This document shows, in pieces, positions 44,752-57,076 of a stretch of DNA of 64,000 nucleotides. The DNA comes from Pseudomonas maumuensis (GTDB taxonomy: Bacteria > Pseudomonadota > Gammaproteobacteria > Pseudomonadales > Pseudomonadaceae), in contig NZ_CP077077.1 of NCBI RefSeq assembly GCF_019139675.1, positions 5,146,001 through 5,210,000 of the forward strand, given 5' to 3'. A program made the translations under genes and the position numbers. How positions within the stretch are numbered: position 1 is the stretch's first letter; each line of letters begins with the position of its first letter. The notes below the pieces were generated by a model. That model ran no database searches. It was not told the DNA's origin and saw only the letters and a list, made by a program, of their open reading frames with translations.

Positions 44752-45744
44752 ATGAACCTCAATGCGCCCATCACACCACAACGCAGCGACGAGCTGGCCG
44801 CCCTGTGCAAGGCCGGCGGCGACCCGCTGCGCCTGAACGTGCTGCGCGCATTGGCCAACGACTCGTTCGGCGTGCTGGAGCTGGCGCAGATCTTCGATAT
44901 CGGCCAGTCAGGCATGAGCCACCACCTCAAGGTACTGGCCCAGGCCGACCTGGTGGCGACCCGCCGCGAAGGCAACGCGATCTTCTACCGCCGCGCCCTG
45001 CCCGACAGTCAGCGCCTGGGTGGCCGCCTGCACTCGGCACTGCTCGAGGAAGCCGACGACCTCGCGCTACCCGTGGATGTGCAGGCGCGCATCGCCCTGG
45101 TGCAACAGCGCCGCGCCGCCACCAGCCAGGATTTTTTCCAGCGCGTCGAAGAAAAGTTTCGCGCCCAGCAGGACCTGATCGCCGGCTTGCCGCAGTACCG
45201 CGAAAGCCTGCTGGCGCTGCTCGACAAGCTCAGCTTCGGGGTCGGCGCCAGCGCCCTGGAAGTGGGGCCTGGCGACGGCGGTTTCCTGCCTGACCTGGCC
45301 CGTCGCTTCGGCCAGGTCACGGCCATGGACAACAGCCCGACCATGCTCGAGCTGGCGCGCCAGGTCTGCGAGCGCAATGCACTGAACAACGTGAACCTGC
45401 AGTTGGCCGATGCACTGGGTGCAACGGATGTGGAAGCCGACTGCGTTGTGCTGAACATGGTCCTGCACCATTTCAGCGACCCGGCCCTGGCCTTGCGCCT
45501 GCTGGCCAAACGGGTGAAGGCGGGCGGTAGCCTGCTGGTCACCGAGCTGTGCAGCCATGACCAGGGGTGGGCGCGCGAAGCCTGCGGCGACCTGTGGCTT
45601 GGCTTCGAGCAGGACGACCTGGCCCGTTGGGCCAACGCTGCGGGGCTGACCCCCGGGGACAGCCTCTACGTGGGCTTGCGTAACGGTTTTCAGATCCAGG
45701 TCCGGCATTTCCAGCGGGCCATTGGCGACATACAACATCGGTAA
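44752..45744 (+). CDS. ArsR-family regulator fused to a SAM-dependent methyltransferase domain
   Basis: A 330-residue two-domain protein. Residues 1-85 form an ArsR-type winged helix ([67 protein letters not shown]), and residues 160-300 a class I methyltransferase fold with [35 protein letters not shown]. Such fusions sit next to metK in pseudomonads. The gene is 19 bp ahead of metK, so they form an operon, and an effector such as S-adenosylhomocysteine (as for SahR) is likely. Whether the domain still methylates is not known. It might instead be only a ligand sensor. Confidence 0.88.
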   Translation: MNLNAPITPQRSDELAALCKAGGDPLRLNVLRALANDSFGVLELAQIFDIGQSGMSHHLKVLAQADLVATRREGNAIFYRRALPDSQRLGGRLHSALLEEADDLALPVDVQARIALVQQRRAATSQDFFQRVEEKFRAQQDLIAGLPQYRESLLALLDKLSFGVGASALEVGPGDGGFLPDLARRFGQVTAMDNSPTMLELARQVCERNALNNVNLQLADALGATDVEADCVVLNMVLHHFSDPALALRLLAKRVKAGGSLLVTELCSHDQGWAREACGDLWLGFEQDDLARWANAAGLTPGDSLYVGLRNGFQIQVRHFQRAIGDIQHR

Positions 45745-45763
45745 ATTTCAGGAACCCATCGAG

Positions 45764-46954
45764 ATGAGCGAATACTCCCTTTTCACCTCCGAGTCCGTGT
45801 CCGAAGGGCATCCGGACAAGATCGCCGACCAGATCTCCGACGCGGTGCTGGACGCCATCATCGCCCAGGACAAGTATGCCCGCGTGGCCTGCGAGACACT
45901 GGTCAAGACCGGTGTCGCCATCATCGCCGGCGAAGTCACCACTTCGGCCTGGGTCGATCTGGAAGACCTGGTGCGTAACGTGATCATCGACATCGGCTAC
46001 AACAGCTCCGACGTCGGCTTCGACGGCGCCACTTGCGCCGTGATGAACATCATCGGCAAGCAGTCGGTGGACATCGCCCAGGGCGTCGACCGCTCTCGCC
46101 CGGAAGACCAGGGCGCTGGCGACCAGGGCCTGATGTTCGGCTATGCCAGTAACGAGACCGACGTGCTGATGCCGGCACCGATCTGCTTCTCGCACCGCCT
46201 GGTCGAGCGCCAGGCCGAGGCGCGCAAATCCAAGCTGCTGCCTTGGCTGCGCCCGGACGCCAAGTCCCAGGTCACCTGCCGCTACGAAAACGGCAAGGTC
46301 GTCGGCATCGACGCGGTCGTGCTGTCGACCCAGCACAACCCCGAGGTCTCGCAGAAAGACCTGCAGGAAGCGGTGATGGAACTGATCGTCAAGCACACCC
46401 TGCCTGCCGAGCTGCTGCACAAGGGTACCCAGTACCACATCAACCCGACCGGCAACTTCATCATCGGTGGCCCGGTGGGCGACTGCGGCCTGACCGGCCG
46501 CAAGATCATCGTCGACTCCTACGGCGGCATGGCCCGCCACGGTGGCGGCGCGTTCTCCGGCAAGGACCCGTCCAAGGTCGACCGTTCCGCCGCCTACGCC
46601 GGCCGCTACGTGGCCAAGAACATCGTCGCCGCCGGCCTGGCCGAGCGTTGCGAGATCCAGGTGTCCTACGCCATCGGCGTGGCCCAGCCGACCTCCATCT
46701 CGATCAACACCTTCGGCACCGGCAAGGTCTCGGACGAGAAGATCGTGCAACTGGTGCGCGAGTGCTTCGACCTGCGTCCGTACGCCATCACCACCATGCT
46801 CGACCTGCTGCACCCGATGTACCAGGAAACCGCGGCCTACGGTCACTTCGGCCGCACCCCGCAGCAGAAGACCGTGGGTGATGACACCTTCACCACCTTC
46901 ACCTGGGAGCGCACCGACCGCGCCGCCGCCCTGCGCGACGCCGCTGGCCTGTAA
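45764..46954 (+). CDS. metK: S-adenosylmethionine synthetase
   Basis: MetK condenses ATP and methionine into S-adenosylmethionine. The 396-residue protein has the typical three-fold layout: [24 protein letters not shown] (about 6-29), [12 protein letters not shown] (about 118-129), and [71 protein letters not shown] (about 233-303), with the P-loop-like GGGAFSGKD near 262. ATG at 45764 follows CAGGA. It is 19 bp after the ArsR-methyltransferase gene, so its expression is likely tied to it. Confidence 0.97.
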   Translation: MSEYSLFTSESVSEGHPDKIADQISDAVLDAIIAQDKYARVACETLVKTGVAIIAGEVTTSAWVDLEDLVRNVIIDIGYNSSDVGFDGATCAVMNIIGKQSVDIAQGVDRSRPEDQGAGDQGLMFGYASNETDVLMPAPICFSHRLVERQAEARKSKLLPWLRPDAKSQVTCRYENGKVVGIDAVVLSTQHNPEVSQKDLQEAVMELIVKHTLPAELLHKGTQYHINPTGNFIIGGPVGDCGLTGRKIIVDSYGGMARHGGGAFSGKDPSKVDRSAAYAGRYVAKNIVAAGLAERCEIQVSYAIGVAQPTSISINTFGTGKVSDEKIVQLVRECFDLRPYAITTMLDLLHPMYQETAAYGHFGRTPQQKTVGDDTFTTFTWERTDRAAALRDAAGL

Positions 46955-48799
<1,845 letters not shown>

Positions 48800-48917
48800 C
48801 GACCGTAGGGTAACTCCGAGTTTGCCGGCTAAAGACCCACCAAGGGTTCCTAAATCCGGCAAACCAAGGCAGGATTCCACCAACTTTTGCTGCCCCGCCC
48901 CGCTCAGGAGGCTTTTC

Positions 48918-49310
48918 ATGACACGTTTCACCGCTCTTTTCCTGCTGGCCACCCTTGGCCTGGCGACCGGCGCCGCGCAAGCCGCCCAGCCGGATGCAGG
49001 CTTGACCGGCTGCGCCGCCAAACGCAGCGCCATCGAGAACCAGCTGAAGATTGCCCGTGACCATGGCAACAGCGACCAGATCGCCGGGCTCGAAGAGGCG
49101 CTGCGTGGCGTGGACAACTGCACCGACGCTGGCCTGCGCAAAGAGCGCGAGCAGAAAGTGCTCGATGCCCGCCACGAAGTGAACCAGCGCACCAAAGACC
49201 TGGACAAAGCCATGAAGAAAGGCGACGCGGAAAAGATCAACAAGCGCAAGGACAAGCTGGCCGAGGCGAAGAAAGAACTGCAGGAAGCCGTGGACGAGCT
49301 CGAGCGCTGA
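48918..49310 (+). CDS. DUF1090-type periplasmic protein
   Basis: A 130-residue exported protein. TRFTALFLLATLGLATGAAQA is a signal peptide with cleavage near residue 22. The mature part matches DUF1090 (YqjC-like): a Cys-bearing start TGCAAKRSAIENQL, a second Cys in VDNCTDAG, then a long charged helix KEREQKVLDARHEVNQRTKDLDKAMKKGDAEKINKRKDKLAEAKKELQEAVDELE that should form a coiled coil. AGGAGG precedes the ATG. Function is unknown. It converges with the cytochrome gene. Confidence 0.85.
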   Translation: MTRFTALFLLATLGLATGAAQAAQPDAGLTGCAAKRSAIENQLKIARDHGNSDQIAGLEEALRGVDNCTDAGLRKEREQKVLDARHEVNQRTKDLDKAMKKGDAEKINKRKDKLAEAKKELQEAVDELER

Positions 49311-49325
49311 CCGAACACCCCTCGA

Positions 49326-49349
49326 TGTGGGAGCGAACCAGCTCCCACA
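49326..49349. terminator. bidirectional hairpin between convergent genes
   Basis: A perfect 9-bp stem TGTGGGAGC / GCTCCCACA with a 6-nt loop between the DUF1090 and cytochrome c' genes. It lacks a long U-tract on either strand; the sequence TGGGAGC is shared with the REP elements of the window, so it may be a REP remnant. Confidence 0.5.
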
Positions 49350-49364
49350 ACAGCCTCCCACGGC

Positions 49365-49811
49365 TCAGTGATTGCGAAACTCGCTATGACAGGCCTTGCA
49401 CGCCGCCTCGACCTTGTCCATCGGTGCCTTCATCTGCGCTGCGTCCAGCGACGGGTTGCGGGTCACCGTCACCAGCTCGCCGGTAACGCCCTCCAGCTGC
49501 CGGGCCAGGTCCTGGAACCGCGCCTGGCGCTCCCAAACTTCCGCTCGGGCGCTGCTATCACCCTCGTCGCGCACCTGCGGGAAGTGCTGCCAAGGCTCAT
49601 GGGCCAGGGTATCCAGCTTCACCGCGCCCTCGGCGAACTTCACGCCGTCGAACGGCAAACGCCCGCGCAGCATGCCACCCATGTCTTCACTGGTCTTGAG
49701 CATCTGCTTGAAGATCGCCTTGCGCTGGCCCAGCGGCGAGTTGGGGTCGACTCCATCGCAGGCGGTCAAGGCGAGGGTGGCGAGCAGTACTACGGTCAAT
49801 CGCTTGAACAT
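49365..49811 (-). CDS. class II cytochrome c (c'-type), lipoprotein-like
   Basis: A 148-residue protein. FKRLTVVLLATLALTACDGVD is a lipoprotein signal with Cys near residue 18, so the protein may be lipid-anchored in the periplasm. The haem site is the C-terminal CKACHSEFRN (CxxCH), the position typical of class II cytochrome c'. The preceding helices (LGQRKAIFKQMLKTSEDMGGMLRG, WERQARFQDLARQLEG) form the four-helix bundle. The redox partner is unknown. The start at 49811 (MFKRL) has AAAGAGA upstream; the longer frame lacks a credible start. Confidence 0.85.
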   Translation of the reverse strand: MFKRLTVVLLATLALTACDGVDPNSPLGQRKAIFKQMLKTSEDMGGMLRGRLPFDGVKFAEGAVKLDTLAHEPWQHFPQVRDEGDSSARAEVWERQARFQDLARQLEGVTGELVTVTRNPSLDAAQMKAPMDKVEAACKACHSEFRNH

Positions 49812-49930
49812 CACGGTCTCTTTGGCCAGGCAAACGGGCCGCCAGTATCGCTGCCTGCCGGGCAAAGACCAATAGCCACACAGAAAACAAGGGCGAATGT
49901 TCATGTTTCGCCCAGCACAGGACCCACCCG

Positions 49931-51082
49931 ATGAAATCTGCATTGCGTCATCTCGCCTGGGCCCTGCCCGCCCTGGCGCTCCTGGTCGGCTGCAACGGCG
50001 GCGAAAGCGCCAAGCCCGAACCTCATGCCCTCGCCACCTATGTGCCAGCCACCTGGAAGGACCTGCCCCAGGTCAGCGACGACGACCTGCTGGCCGGTTT
50101 CTATGCCTGGCGCAACGGTTGCGAGAAGCTCAAGCGCGATTCGGTCTGGGCCGCAACCTGCGAGGCAGCCGGTTCAGCCACGACGAACGCTGATCAGGTA
50201 CGCACCTTCCTCGAGCAGAATCTCCAGGTGTACGGGCTACGTTCGGCAGAGAACAACGCCAACGGCCTGATCACCGGGTACTACGAGCCGGTCTACCCCG
50301 GCAGCCTGGAGCGCACTGAAGCCGCGCATGTGCCGGTTTACGGCGTACCCGAGGACATGATCGTGGTCGACCTGGCCAGCGTTTATCCCGAGCTCAAGGG
50401 CAAGCGCCTGCGCGGGCGCCTCGATGGCCGGGTGCTCAAGCCCTATGACACCGCCGAAGTGATCAACCGCGACGGTGCCAAGGCGCCGGTACTGGCTTGG
50501 CTGACCGACCCGATGGACTTGCAGTTCCTGCAGATCCAGGGCTCCGGTCGCATCCAGCTGGAAGGTGGCCGCCAGTTGCGGCTGGGGTATGCCGATCAGA
50601 ACGGCCATCCCTACCGCCCGATCGGCCGCTGGTTGGTGGAGCAGGGCCAACTGCCCAAGGAGCAGGTGACCATGGGCAGCATCCACGCTTGGGCCGAGGC
50701 CAACCCGCAGCGGGTGCCAGAGCTGCTGGCGAGCAACCCGAGCTATGTGTTCTTCAGTACCCGACCGGATAGCAACGAAGGCCCTCGCGGCTCGCTCAAC
50801 GTACCGCTGACCGCTGGCTACAGCGTGGCTATCGACCGCAAAGTGATCCCCCTTGGCAGCCTGTTGTGGCTGTCGACCACGCGGCCTGACGGCGCGCCCG
50901 TCGTGCGCCCGGTGGGCGCTCAGGACACTGGTGGCGCCATCACTGGTGAGGTCCGCGCAGACCTGTTCTGGGGCACCGGGCCAGAGGCCGGCGAGCTGGC
51001 AGGGAACATGAAGCAGCAAGGACAGATCTGGATGCTTTGGCCCAAGGGCCAGCCTCTGCCCGACGTCCCGAAGGTGCTTTGA
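49931..51082 (+). CDS. mltA: membrane-bound lytic murein transglycosylase A
   Basis: MltA cleaves peptidoglycan between MurNAc and GlcNAc, forming 1,6-anhydro ends. The 383-residue protein has a lipoprotein signal (LAWALPALALLVGCNGG, Cys at about 22) and sits on the outer membrane's inner face. The MltA domain shows LITGYYEPVYPGSLER (about 113-128) and DLQFLQIQGSGRIQLEGG (about 196-213). The C-terminal 3D domain contains VGAQDTGGAITGEVRADLFWGTGPEAGELAG (about 329-359), with the catalytic-Asp candidates in QDTGG and DLFWG. Divergent from the cytochrome c' gene. Confidence 0.94.
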   Translation: MKSALRHLAWALPALALLVGCNGGESAKPEPHALATYVPATWKDLPQVSDDDLLAGFYAWRNGCEKLKRDSVWAATCEAAGSATTNADQVRTFLEQNLQVYGLRSAENNANGLITGYYEPVYPGSLERTEAAHVPVYGVPEDMIVVDLASVYPELKGKRLRGRLDGRVLKPYDTAEVINRDGAKAPVLAWLTDPMDLQFLQIQGSGRIQLEGGRQLRLGYADQNGHPYRPIGRWLVEQGQLPKEQVTMGSIHAWAEANPQRVPELLASNPSYVFFSTRPDSNEGPRGSLNVPLTAGYSVAIDRKVIPLGSLLWLSTTRPDGAPVVRPVGAQDTGGAITGEVRADLFWGTGPEAGELAGNMKQQGQIWMLWPKGQPLPDVPKVL

Positions 51083-51090
51083 TCGGCTTT

Positions 51091-51139
51091 GTCGCGGGGC
51101 AAGCTCGCTTCCATCGTTGGAGCGAGCTTACCCCGCGAT
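51091..51139. repeat. paired REP palindrome, short
   Basis: Inverted arms GTCGCGGGGCAAGCTCGCTTCC and GGAGCGAGCTTACCCCGCGAT between the convergent mltA and MAPEG genes. It is a degenerate GCGGGGCAAGC-type pair and may end both transcripts. Confidence 0.75.
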
Positions 51140-51143
51140 GCAT

Positions 51144-51530
51144 TCAGACCGAAACGACAAAGAACGAGACGATCAACGCCATCCCGACGAACCACACCAA
51201 CGACCGCAACACCGCCCAATCCGCCAAGTAGCAGATGATGTAGAGCAACCGGCTGGTGATGTACATCACCCCCAGCACGTCCTGGGTCACCTGTTCGGCA
51301 TTACCCACGATATCGGCCACCAATACCGCAGCGGCAAAGGCGGGAAACGCCTCGTAACCGTTCAATTGGGCGGCATGGGCACGCCGAGGCAAGCCTTCGA
51401 GCTTGTCCAGAAACGCGCGCGGATCGTGATTGGCGCGCAGGCCGAAATAGCCGCTGCTGAGCTTGGCGATCAACGCACACAGCGGGGGCAGGATCAGGGC
51501 GATCAGGATGCACCAGAGTGCGACGGTCAT
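51144..51530 (-). CDS. MAPEG family membrane protein
   Basis: A 128-residue inner-membrane protein with four predicted helices. It follows the MAPEG pattern of prokaryotic members: LIALILPPLCALIAKLS at the start, a conserved N/R-rich loop NHDPRAFLDKLEGLPRRAHAAQLNGYEAFPAFAAAVLVA (about 34-72), and the C-terminal helices. MAPEG proteins are often annotated as glutathione or eicosanoid enzymes, but bacterial ones are largely uncharacterised. It has no obvious partner gene. Confidence 0.82.
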   Translation of the reverse strand: MTVALWCILIALILPPLCALIAKLSSGYFGLRANHDPRAFLDKLEGLPRRAHAAQLNGYEAFPAFAAAVLVADIVGNAEQVTQDVLGVMYITSRLLYIICYLADWAVLRSLVWFVGMALIVSFFVVSV

Positions 51531-51561
51531 GGGTAGGACTCCTTGTTCTCAAATAATCGGT

Positions 51562-52395
51562 TCACAGTTTCATCACCAGCATGCCGGCCAGCACCAGCCC
51601 GCAAGCTAGGAGTCTTGGCCCGCCAAAAGGTTCTTTAAGGTAGCGCATGCCCAACAGCACCACGAGGATCACGCTCAGTTCGCGCAGCGCCGCCGCCTCG
51701 GCCACCGAGCCCAGGTGCATGGCCCAGAGCACCAGAGCGTAGCTGAACAGTACGCAGAATCCGACCGCCAGGCCCAGCTTCCATTGGGTCCGCCAGAACA
51801 GCATGAACGGCCCGCGTCGGGCCACCCCGGCCAGCAGCGGGAACGGCCAGGAACTGAGCAGGCTCAGCCACACCAGGTAATCCCACGGTTTGCCCCACAG
51901 GCGTACGGCCTGGCCGTCGAACCAGGTGTAGCAGCCGATGCACAGGCCGATCAGCGCCACCACCGGCAGCATCGACCAGGGCAAGCGGTCGCCGCCGCCG
52001 CCCTGCCAGAGCAAGCACGCCATGCCACAGGGGATCAGCAGGATGCCGATGATCTGCTGCTGGCTCAGCGATTCGCCGGCAAAAGCCAGGGTCAGGCCCA
52101 ACACCACCAATGGCGACAGGCCACGCATCAACGGATAGACCAGGCCCAGGTCGCCAACCCGATAGGCCTGGATCAGCAGAAAGCGGTACAGCTGCTCGGC
52201 CAGTGCCGAGGCCAGCAGCCAGGGCCAGATCTCGGCGGGCGGAAAATCGACGAAGGCCACCGCCAGCAGGGCGAACAGCAGTGCCACTACGTCCATGCTG
52301 GCGATCACCAGCAAGCGCTCGGCGCTGAACTTGATCAAGGTATTCCAGGTGGCATGGAGCAGGGCTGCGACCAGTACGAGGGAAGTTGCCAGCAC
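51562..52395 (-). CDS. EamA/DMT-family transporter
   Basis: A 277-residue inner-membrane protein with ten likely membrane helices in two EamA repeats, as in drug/metabolite exporters. It starts LATSLVLVAALLHATWNTLIKFSAERLLVIASMDVVALLFALLAV, and the second repeat follows near LGSVAEAAALRELSVILVVLLGMRYLKEPFGGPRLLACGLVLAGMLVMKL. I chose GTG at 52395, which has AAGGA about ten bases upstream and agrees with the conserved start; GTG at 52431 is an alternative. Substrate unknown. It is divergent from the Na+/H+ antiporter gene. Confidence 0.85.
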   Translation of the reverse strand: MLATSLVLVAALLHATWNTLIKFSAERLLVIASMDVVALLFALLAVAFVDFPPAEIWPWLLASALAEQLYRFLLIQAYRVGDLGLVYPLMRGLSPLVVLGLTLAFAGESLSQQQIIGILLIPCGMACLLWQGGGGDRLPWSMLPVVALIGLCIGCYTWFDGQAVRLWGKPWDYLVWLSLLSSWPFPLLAGVARRGPFMLFWRTQWKLGLAVGFCVLFSYALVLWAMHLGSVAEAAALRELSVILVVLLGMRYLKEPFGGPRLLACGLVLAGMLVMKL

Positions 52396-52613
52396 GCCTT
52401 GGAATCCTTGTTGTCGTTTGGTGGGGACCACTATATAGCGCCTGGGCCGTTATGGCCTCATCGCGGGACAAGCCCTCTCCCACGCCATCGCCTGACAGGA
52501 ACCAATTGGAGAAATCCGGTCATAAGGTGTGTCCCGAGTGCCGCGCCAGGTCATCAAAGAACTGCCCGAGCCTTTCGGGTAATGACTTGGAAGCCACTGT
52601 CACAGGATTCGGG

Positions 52614-53849
52614 ATGCTTGAATTAGTTGCCGCGTTTATCTGCCTCACCACCCTCCTCACTTATGTGAACTACCGCTTCATCGGCCTGCCGCCGGCCATC
52701 GGCGTGATGGTCACCGCACTGCTGTTCTCCCTGATGCTGCAGGGCCTGAGCCTGATTGGCTTCCCTGGCCTGGAAGAGCGCGTCGAAGGCCTGATGAACC
52801 AGATCGACTTCAACGACCTGCTGATGCACTGGATGCTGTCGTTCCTGCTGTTCGCCGGCGCGCTGCACGTCAACCTCGCCGACCTGCGCAGCTACCGCTG
52901 GCCGATCGGCCTGCTGGCCACCCTGGGCGTGCTCATCGCCACCGTGGTGATCGGCTACCTGGCGCACTGGGTGTTCGCCCTGTTCGGCTGGAACGTGCCA
53001 TTGATCTACTGCCTGCTGTTCGGCGCGCTGATCTCGCCGACCGATCCGATCGCCGTGCTCGGCGCACTGCGTACCGCCAATGCCTCCAAGCCGCTGAAAA
53101 CCACCATCGTCGGTGAATCGCTGTTCAACGACGGCACCGCGGTCGTGGTGTTCACCGTGCTGCTGGGCATCATCCAGCTGGGCGAGACGCCAAGCGTTGC
53201 CGACACCGCCATCCTGTTCGCCCGCGAGGCCATTGGCGGCATCGTCTTCGGTGGCCTGATCGGCTACGCCACCTACCGCATGATCAAGAGCGTCGAGCAG
53301 TACCAGGTCGAAGTCATGTTGACCCTGGCATTGGTGATCGGCGGTTCTGCCATGTGTTACGAACTGCATGTCTCGGCGCCGATCGCCATGGTGGTGGCCG
53401 GCCTGATCATCGGCAACCTGGGGCGCAACCTGGCGATGAACGACATGACCCGCCGCTACATGGACGGTTTCTGGGAGTTGATCGACGACATGCTCAACGC
53501 GCTGCTGTTCGCCTTGATCGGCCTGGAACTGTTGCTGCTGCCGTTCAACTGGCTGCACCTGGCGGCAGGTGGTGTGTTGGCGATTGCGGTGCTGGCTTCG
53601 CGCCTGCTGACCGTGGCACCGGCGATCGTGCTGCTGCGACGCTGGCGCAGCGTGCCGCAAGGCACCATTCGCGTACTGACCTGGGGCGGCCTGCGCGGTG
53701 GCGTGTCGGTGGCCCTGGCGCTGTCGCTGCCGCAGGGCGATGAGCGTGACCTGCTGCTGTCGATCACCTACATCGTGGTGCTGTCGTCGATCCTGGTGCA
53801 GGGGCTGACGGTCGGCAAGGTGGTACGCAAGGTCAGCACACAGCCATGA
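52614..53849 (+). CDS. sodium:proton antiporter, CPA1 (NhaP/NHE) type
   Basis: A 411-residue inner-membrane antiporter of the CPA1 family with about eleven to thirteen helices. GALISPTDPIAVLGAL (about 140-155), containing the conserved Asp of the NhaP-type transport site, and VGESLFNDGTAVVVFTVLLG (about 164-183), with the ND pair, are the diagnostic motifs. VLTWGGLRGGVSVALALSLP (about 355-375) is the last conserved block. ATG at 52614 with AGGATT upstream is preferred; upstream in-frame codons pass through a REP half-site. Likely exports Na+ for pH and salt homeostasis. Confidence 0.9.
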   Translation: MLELVAAFICLTTLLTYVNYRFIGLPPAIGVMVTALLFSLMLQGLSLIGFPGLEERVEGLMNQIDFNDLLMHWMLSFLLFAGALHVNLADLRSYRWPIGLLATLGVLIATVVIGYLAHWVFALFGWNVPLIYCLLFGALISPTDPIAVLGALRTANASKPLKTTIVGESLFNDGTAVVVFTVLLGIIQLGETPSVADTAILFAREAIGGIVFGGLIGYATYRMIKSVEQYQVEVMLTLALVIGGSAMCYELHVSAPIAMVVAGLIIGNLGRNLAMNDMTRRYMDGFWELIDDMLNALLFALIGLELLLLPFNWLHLAAGGVLAIAVLASRLLTVAPAIVLLRRWRSVPQGTIRVLTWGGLRGGVSVALALSLPQGDERDLLLSITYIVVLSSILVQGLTVGKVVRKVSTQP

Positions 53850-53853
53850 AAAC

Positions 53854-53883
53854 GCCGGGGCCGCGCTGCGGCCCCGGCTTTAT
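53854..53883 (+). terminator. intrinsic terminator after the antiporter gene
   Basis: An 11-bp GC stem GCCGGGGCCGC / GCGGCCCCGGC with a 3-nt loop and TTTAT after it, starting five bases past the antiporter stop. It is shared with the end of the convergent thioesterase gene. Confidence 0.82.
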
Positions 53884-54284
53884 CACTCGACCGCAGAATC
53901 GGGGAACTGGTCCTGGATGTACTTGATTTCGGTGCGCCCGTGGGCAGCCGGCAGGCCATCCTCACCCAGGTTGACGAACACCATCTTGTCGACGGTCAGG
54001 ATCGCCTTGCGGGTGATCTTGTTGCGCACTTCGCACTTGAGGGTGATCGAGGTACGGCCGAACTCGGTGGCGGTGATGCCCAGTTCGATGATGTCACCCT
54101 GGCGCGAGGCACTGACGAAGTTGATCTCGGAAATGTACTTGGTCACCACGCGCTGGTTGCCCAGCTGGACGATGGCGTAGATCGCCGCTTCTTCGTCGAT
54201 CCAGCGCAGCAGGCTGCCACCGAACAGGGTGCCGTTTGGGTTGAGGTCTTCGGGCTTTACCCATTTGCGGGTGTGAAAGTTCAT
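53883..54284 (-). CDS. acyl-CoA thioesterase, YciA-like hotdog fold
   Basis: A 133-residue single-domain hotdog thioesterase. LNPNGTLFGGSLLRWIDEEAAIYAI (about 14-38) is the YciA/BFIT motif, with Asp near residue 30 as the catalytic acid, and VSASRQGDIIELGITATEFGRTSITLKCEV (about 57-86) is the next family block. It hydrolyses acyl-CoA to fatty acid and CoA, chain preference unknown. ATG at 54284 (MNFHTRKW) has CAGGAG upstream. It is divergent from ahcY across a 296-bp region that includes the SAH riboswitch. Confidence 0.9.
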   Translation of the reverse strand: MNFHTRKWVKPEDLNPNGTLFGGSLLRWIDEEAAIYAIVQLGNQRVVTKYISEINFVSASRQGDIIELGITATEFGRTSITLKCEVRNKITRKAILTVDKMVFVNLGEDGLPAAHGRTEIKYIQDQFPDSAVE

Positions 54285-54322
54285 CTGTACTCCTGACCGG
54301 CTTGGCTGACGTGGGGTAATGA

Positions 54323-55990
<1,668 letters not shown>

Positions 55991-55997
55991 GCGGCTG

Positions 55998-56038
55998 GTT
56001 GCCAGTGCCAGGCACATTGCCCGGCACTGGCAGGCAAC
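55998..56038. promoter_or_regulatory. ahcY-metF intergenic hairpin
   Basis: GTTGCCAGTGCC and GGCACTGGCAGGCAAC form a stem of at least nine bases (GCCAGTGCC/GGCACTGGC) with a 13-nt loop. No U-run follows, so it is not an obvious terminator. It may stabilise or separate the ahcY and metF parts of the message. Confidence 0.4.
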
Positions 56039-56131
56039 GTTTCGAACCGATGTCCGAGCCAGGCCGGCCCCCACCGTCCTGGCTTTTATTTGCAGGCAGC
56101 AGCCCATGGCCCGCTGTCGAAGGAACCAGAG

Positions 56132-56977
56132 ATGTCACAAGAACGCCGCTACAGTTTCGAGTTCTTCCCCACCAAGACCGACGCCGGTCACGAAAAGCTG
56201 ATGGGCGTCGCCCGTCAGCTGGCCAGCTATAACCCGGACTTCTTCTCCTGCACCTATGGCGCCGGGGGCTCTACCCGCGATCGCACGCTCAATACCGTGC
56301 TGCAGCTGGAAAGCGAAGTGAAAGTCCCCGCCGCCCCGCACCTGTCCTGTGTGGGTGACAGCAAGGACGACCTGCGCGCCCTGCTGGCCGAGTACCAGGC
56401 CGCCGGCATCAAGCGCATCGTCGCCCTGCGTGGCGACCTGCCGTCGGGCATGGGCATGGCCAGCGGCGAACTGCGCTACGCCAGCGACCTGGTCGAGTTC
56501 ATCCGCCAGGAAACCGGCAACCACTTCCACCTGGAAGTCGCCGCCTACCCGGAGATGCACCCGCAGGCGCGCAATTTCGAGAGCGACCTGGCCAACTTCG
56601 TACATAAGGTCAAGGCCGGTGCCGACAGCGCCATCACCCAGTACTTCTTCAACGCCGACAGCTACTTTTATTTCGTCGAGCGCGCGCAGAAACTGGGCGT
56701 CGAGATCCCGGTGGTGCCCGGCATCATGCCGATCACCAACTACAGCAAGCTGGCGCGTTTCTCCGACGCCTGCGGCGCCGAGATCCCGCGCTGGATCCGC
56801 AAGCAGCTGGAAGCCTACGCCGACGACACCGCCAGCATCCAGGCTTTCGGCGAGGACGTGATCACCCGTATGTGCGAACAGCTGCTGCAAGGCGGCGCGC
56901 CGGGGCTGCACTTCTACACCCTGAACCAGGCCGAGCCGAGCCTGGCGATCTGGAACAACCTGAAGTTGCCACGCTGA
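56132..56977 (+). CDS. metF: 5,10-methylenetetrahydrofolate reductase
   Basis: MetF reduces methylene-THF to methyl-THF, the methyl source for methionine. The 281-residue TIM barrel starts RRYSFEFFPTKTDAGHEKL, has SCTYGAGGSTRDRT (about 45-58) at the flavin site, IVALRGDLP (about 99-107), and ADSAITQYFFNADSYFYFVERAQKLGVEIPVVPGIMPITNYSKLARFSDACGAEIP (about 167-221). ATG at 56132 follows AAGGAACC. It lies 141 bp after ahcY in the same direction and completes the methionine-recycling genes of the window. Confidence 0.96.
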   Translation: MSQERRYSFEFFPTKTDAGHEKLMGVARQLASYNPDFFSCTYGAGGSTRDRTLNTVLQLESEVKVPAAPHLSCVGDSKDDLRALLAEYQAAGIKRIVALRGDLPSGMGMASGELRYASDLVEFIRQETGNHFHLEVAAYPEMHPQARNFESDLANFVHKVKAGADSAITQYFFNADSYFYFVERAQKLGVEIPVVPGIMPITNYSKLARFSDACGAEIPRWIRKQLEAYADDTASIQAFGEDVITRMCEQLLQGGAPGLHFYTLNQAEPSLAIWNNLKLPR

Positions 56978-57013
56978 AAAAACGCTGCCACTAGCAATTA
57001 GTTGCAGCCAGGA

Positions 57014-57052
57014 AGAAGGCTTTGGCTTAGGCTAAGGCCTTCTTTACTTTTG
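57014..57052 (+). terminator. terminator-like hairpin after metF
   Basis: AGAAGGC and GCCTTCT form a stem around a larger loop, followed by TTTACTTTTG, 36 bp past the metF stop. It is imperfect but well placed to end the metF message. Confidence 0.55.
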
Positions 57053-57076
57053 CTTCCCAACAGGTTACCGGCCAGC

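Noticed and set aside
44752..45744. Considered as a plain ubiquinone-type methyltransferase
   Set aside because: The first 85 residues are a complete ArsR winged helix and the gene leads an operon with metK, so a regulatory fusion is more likely.
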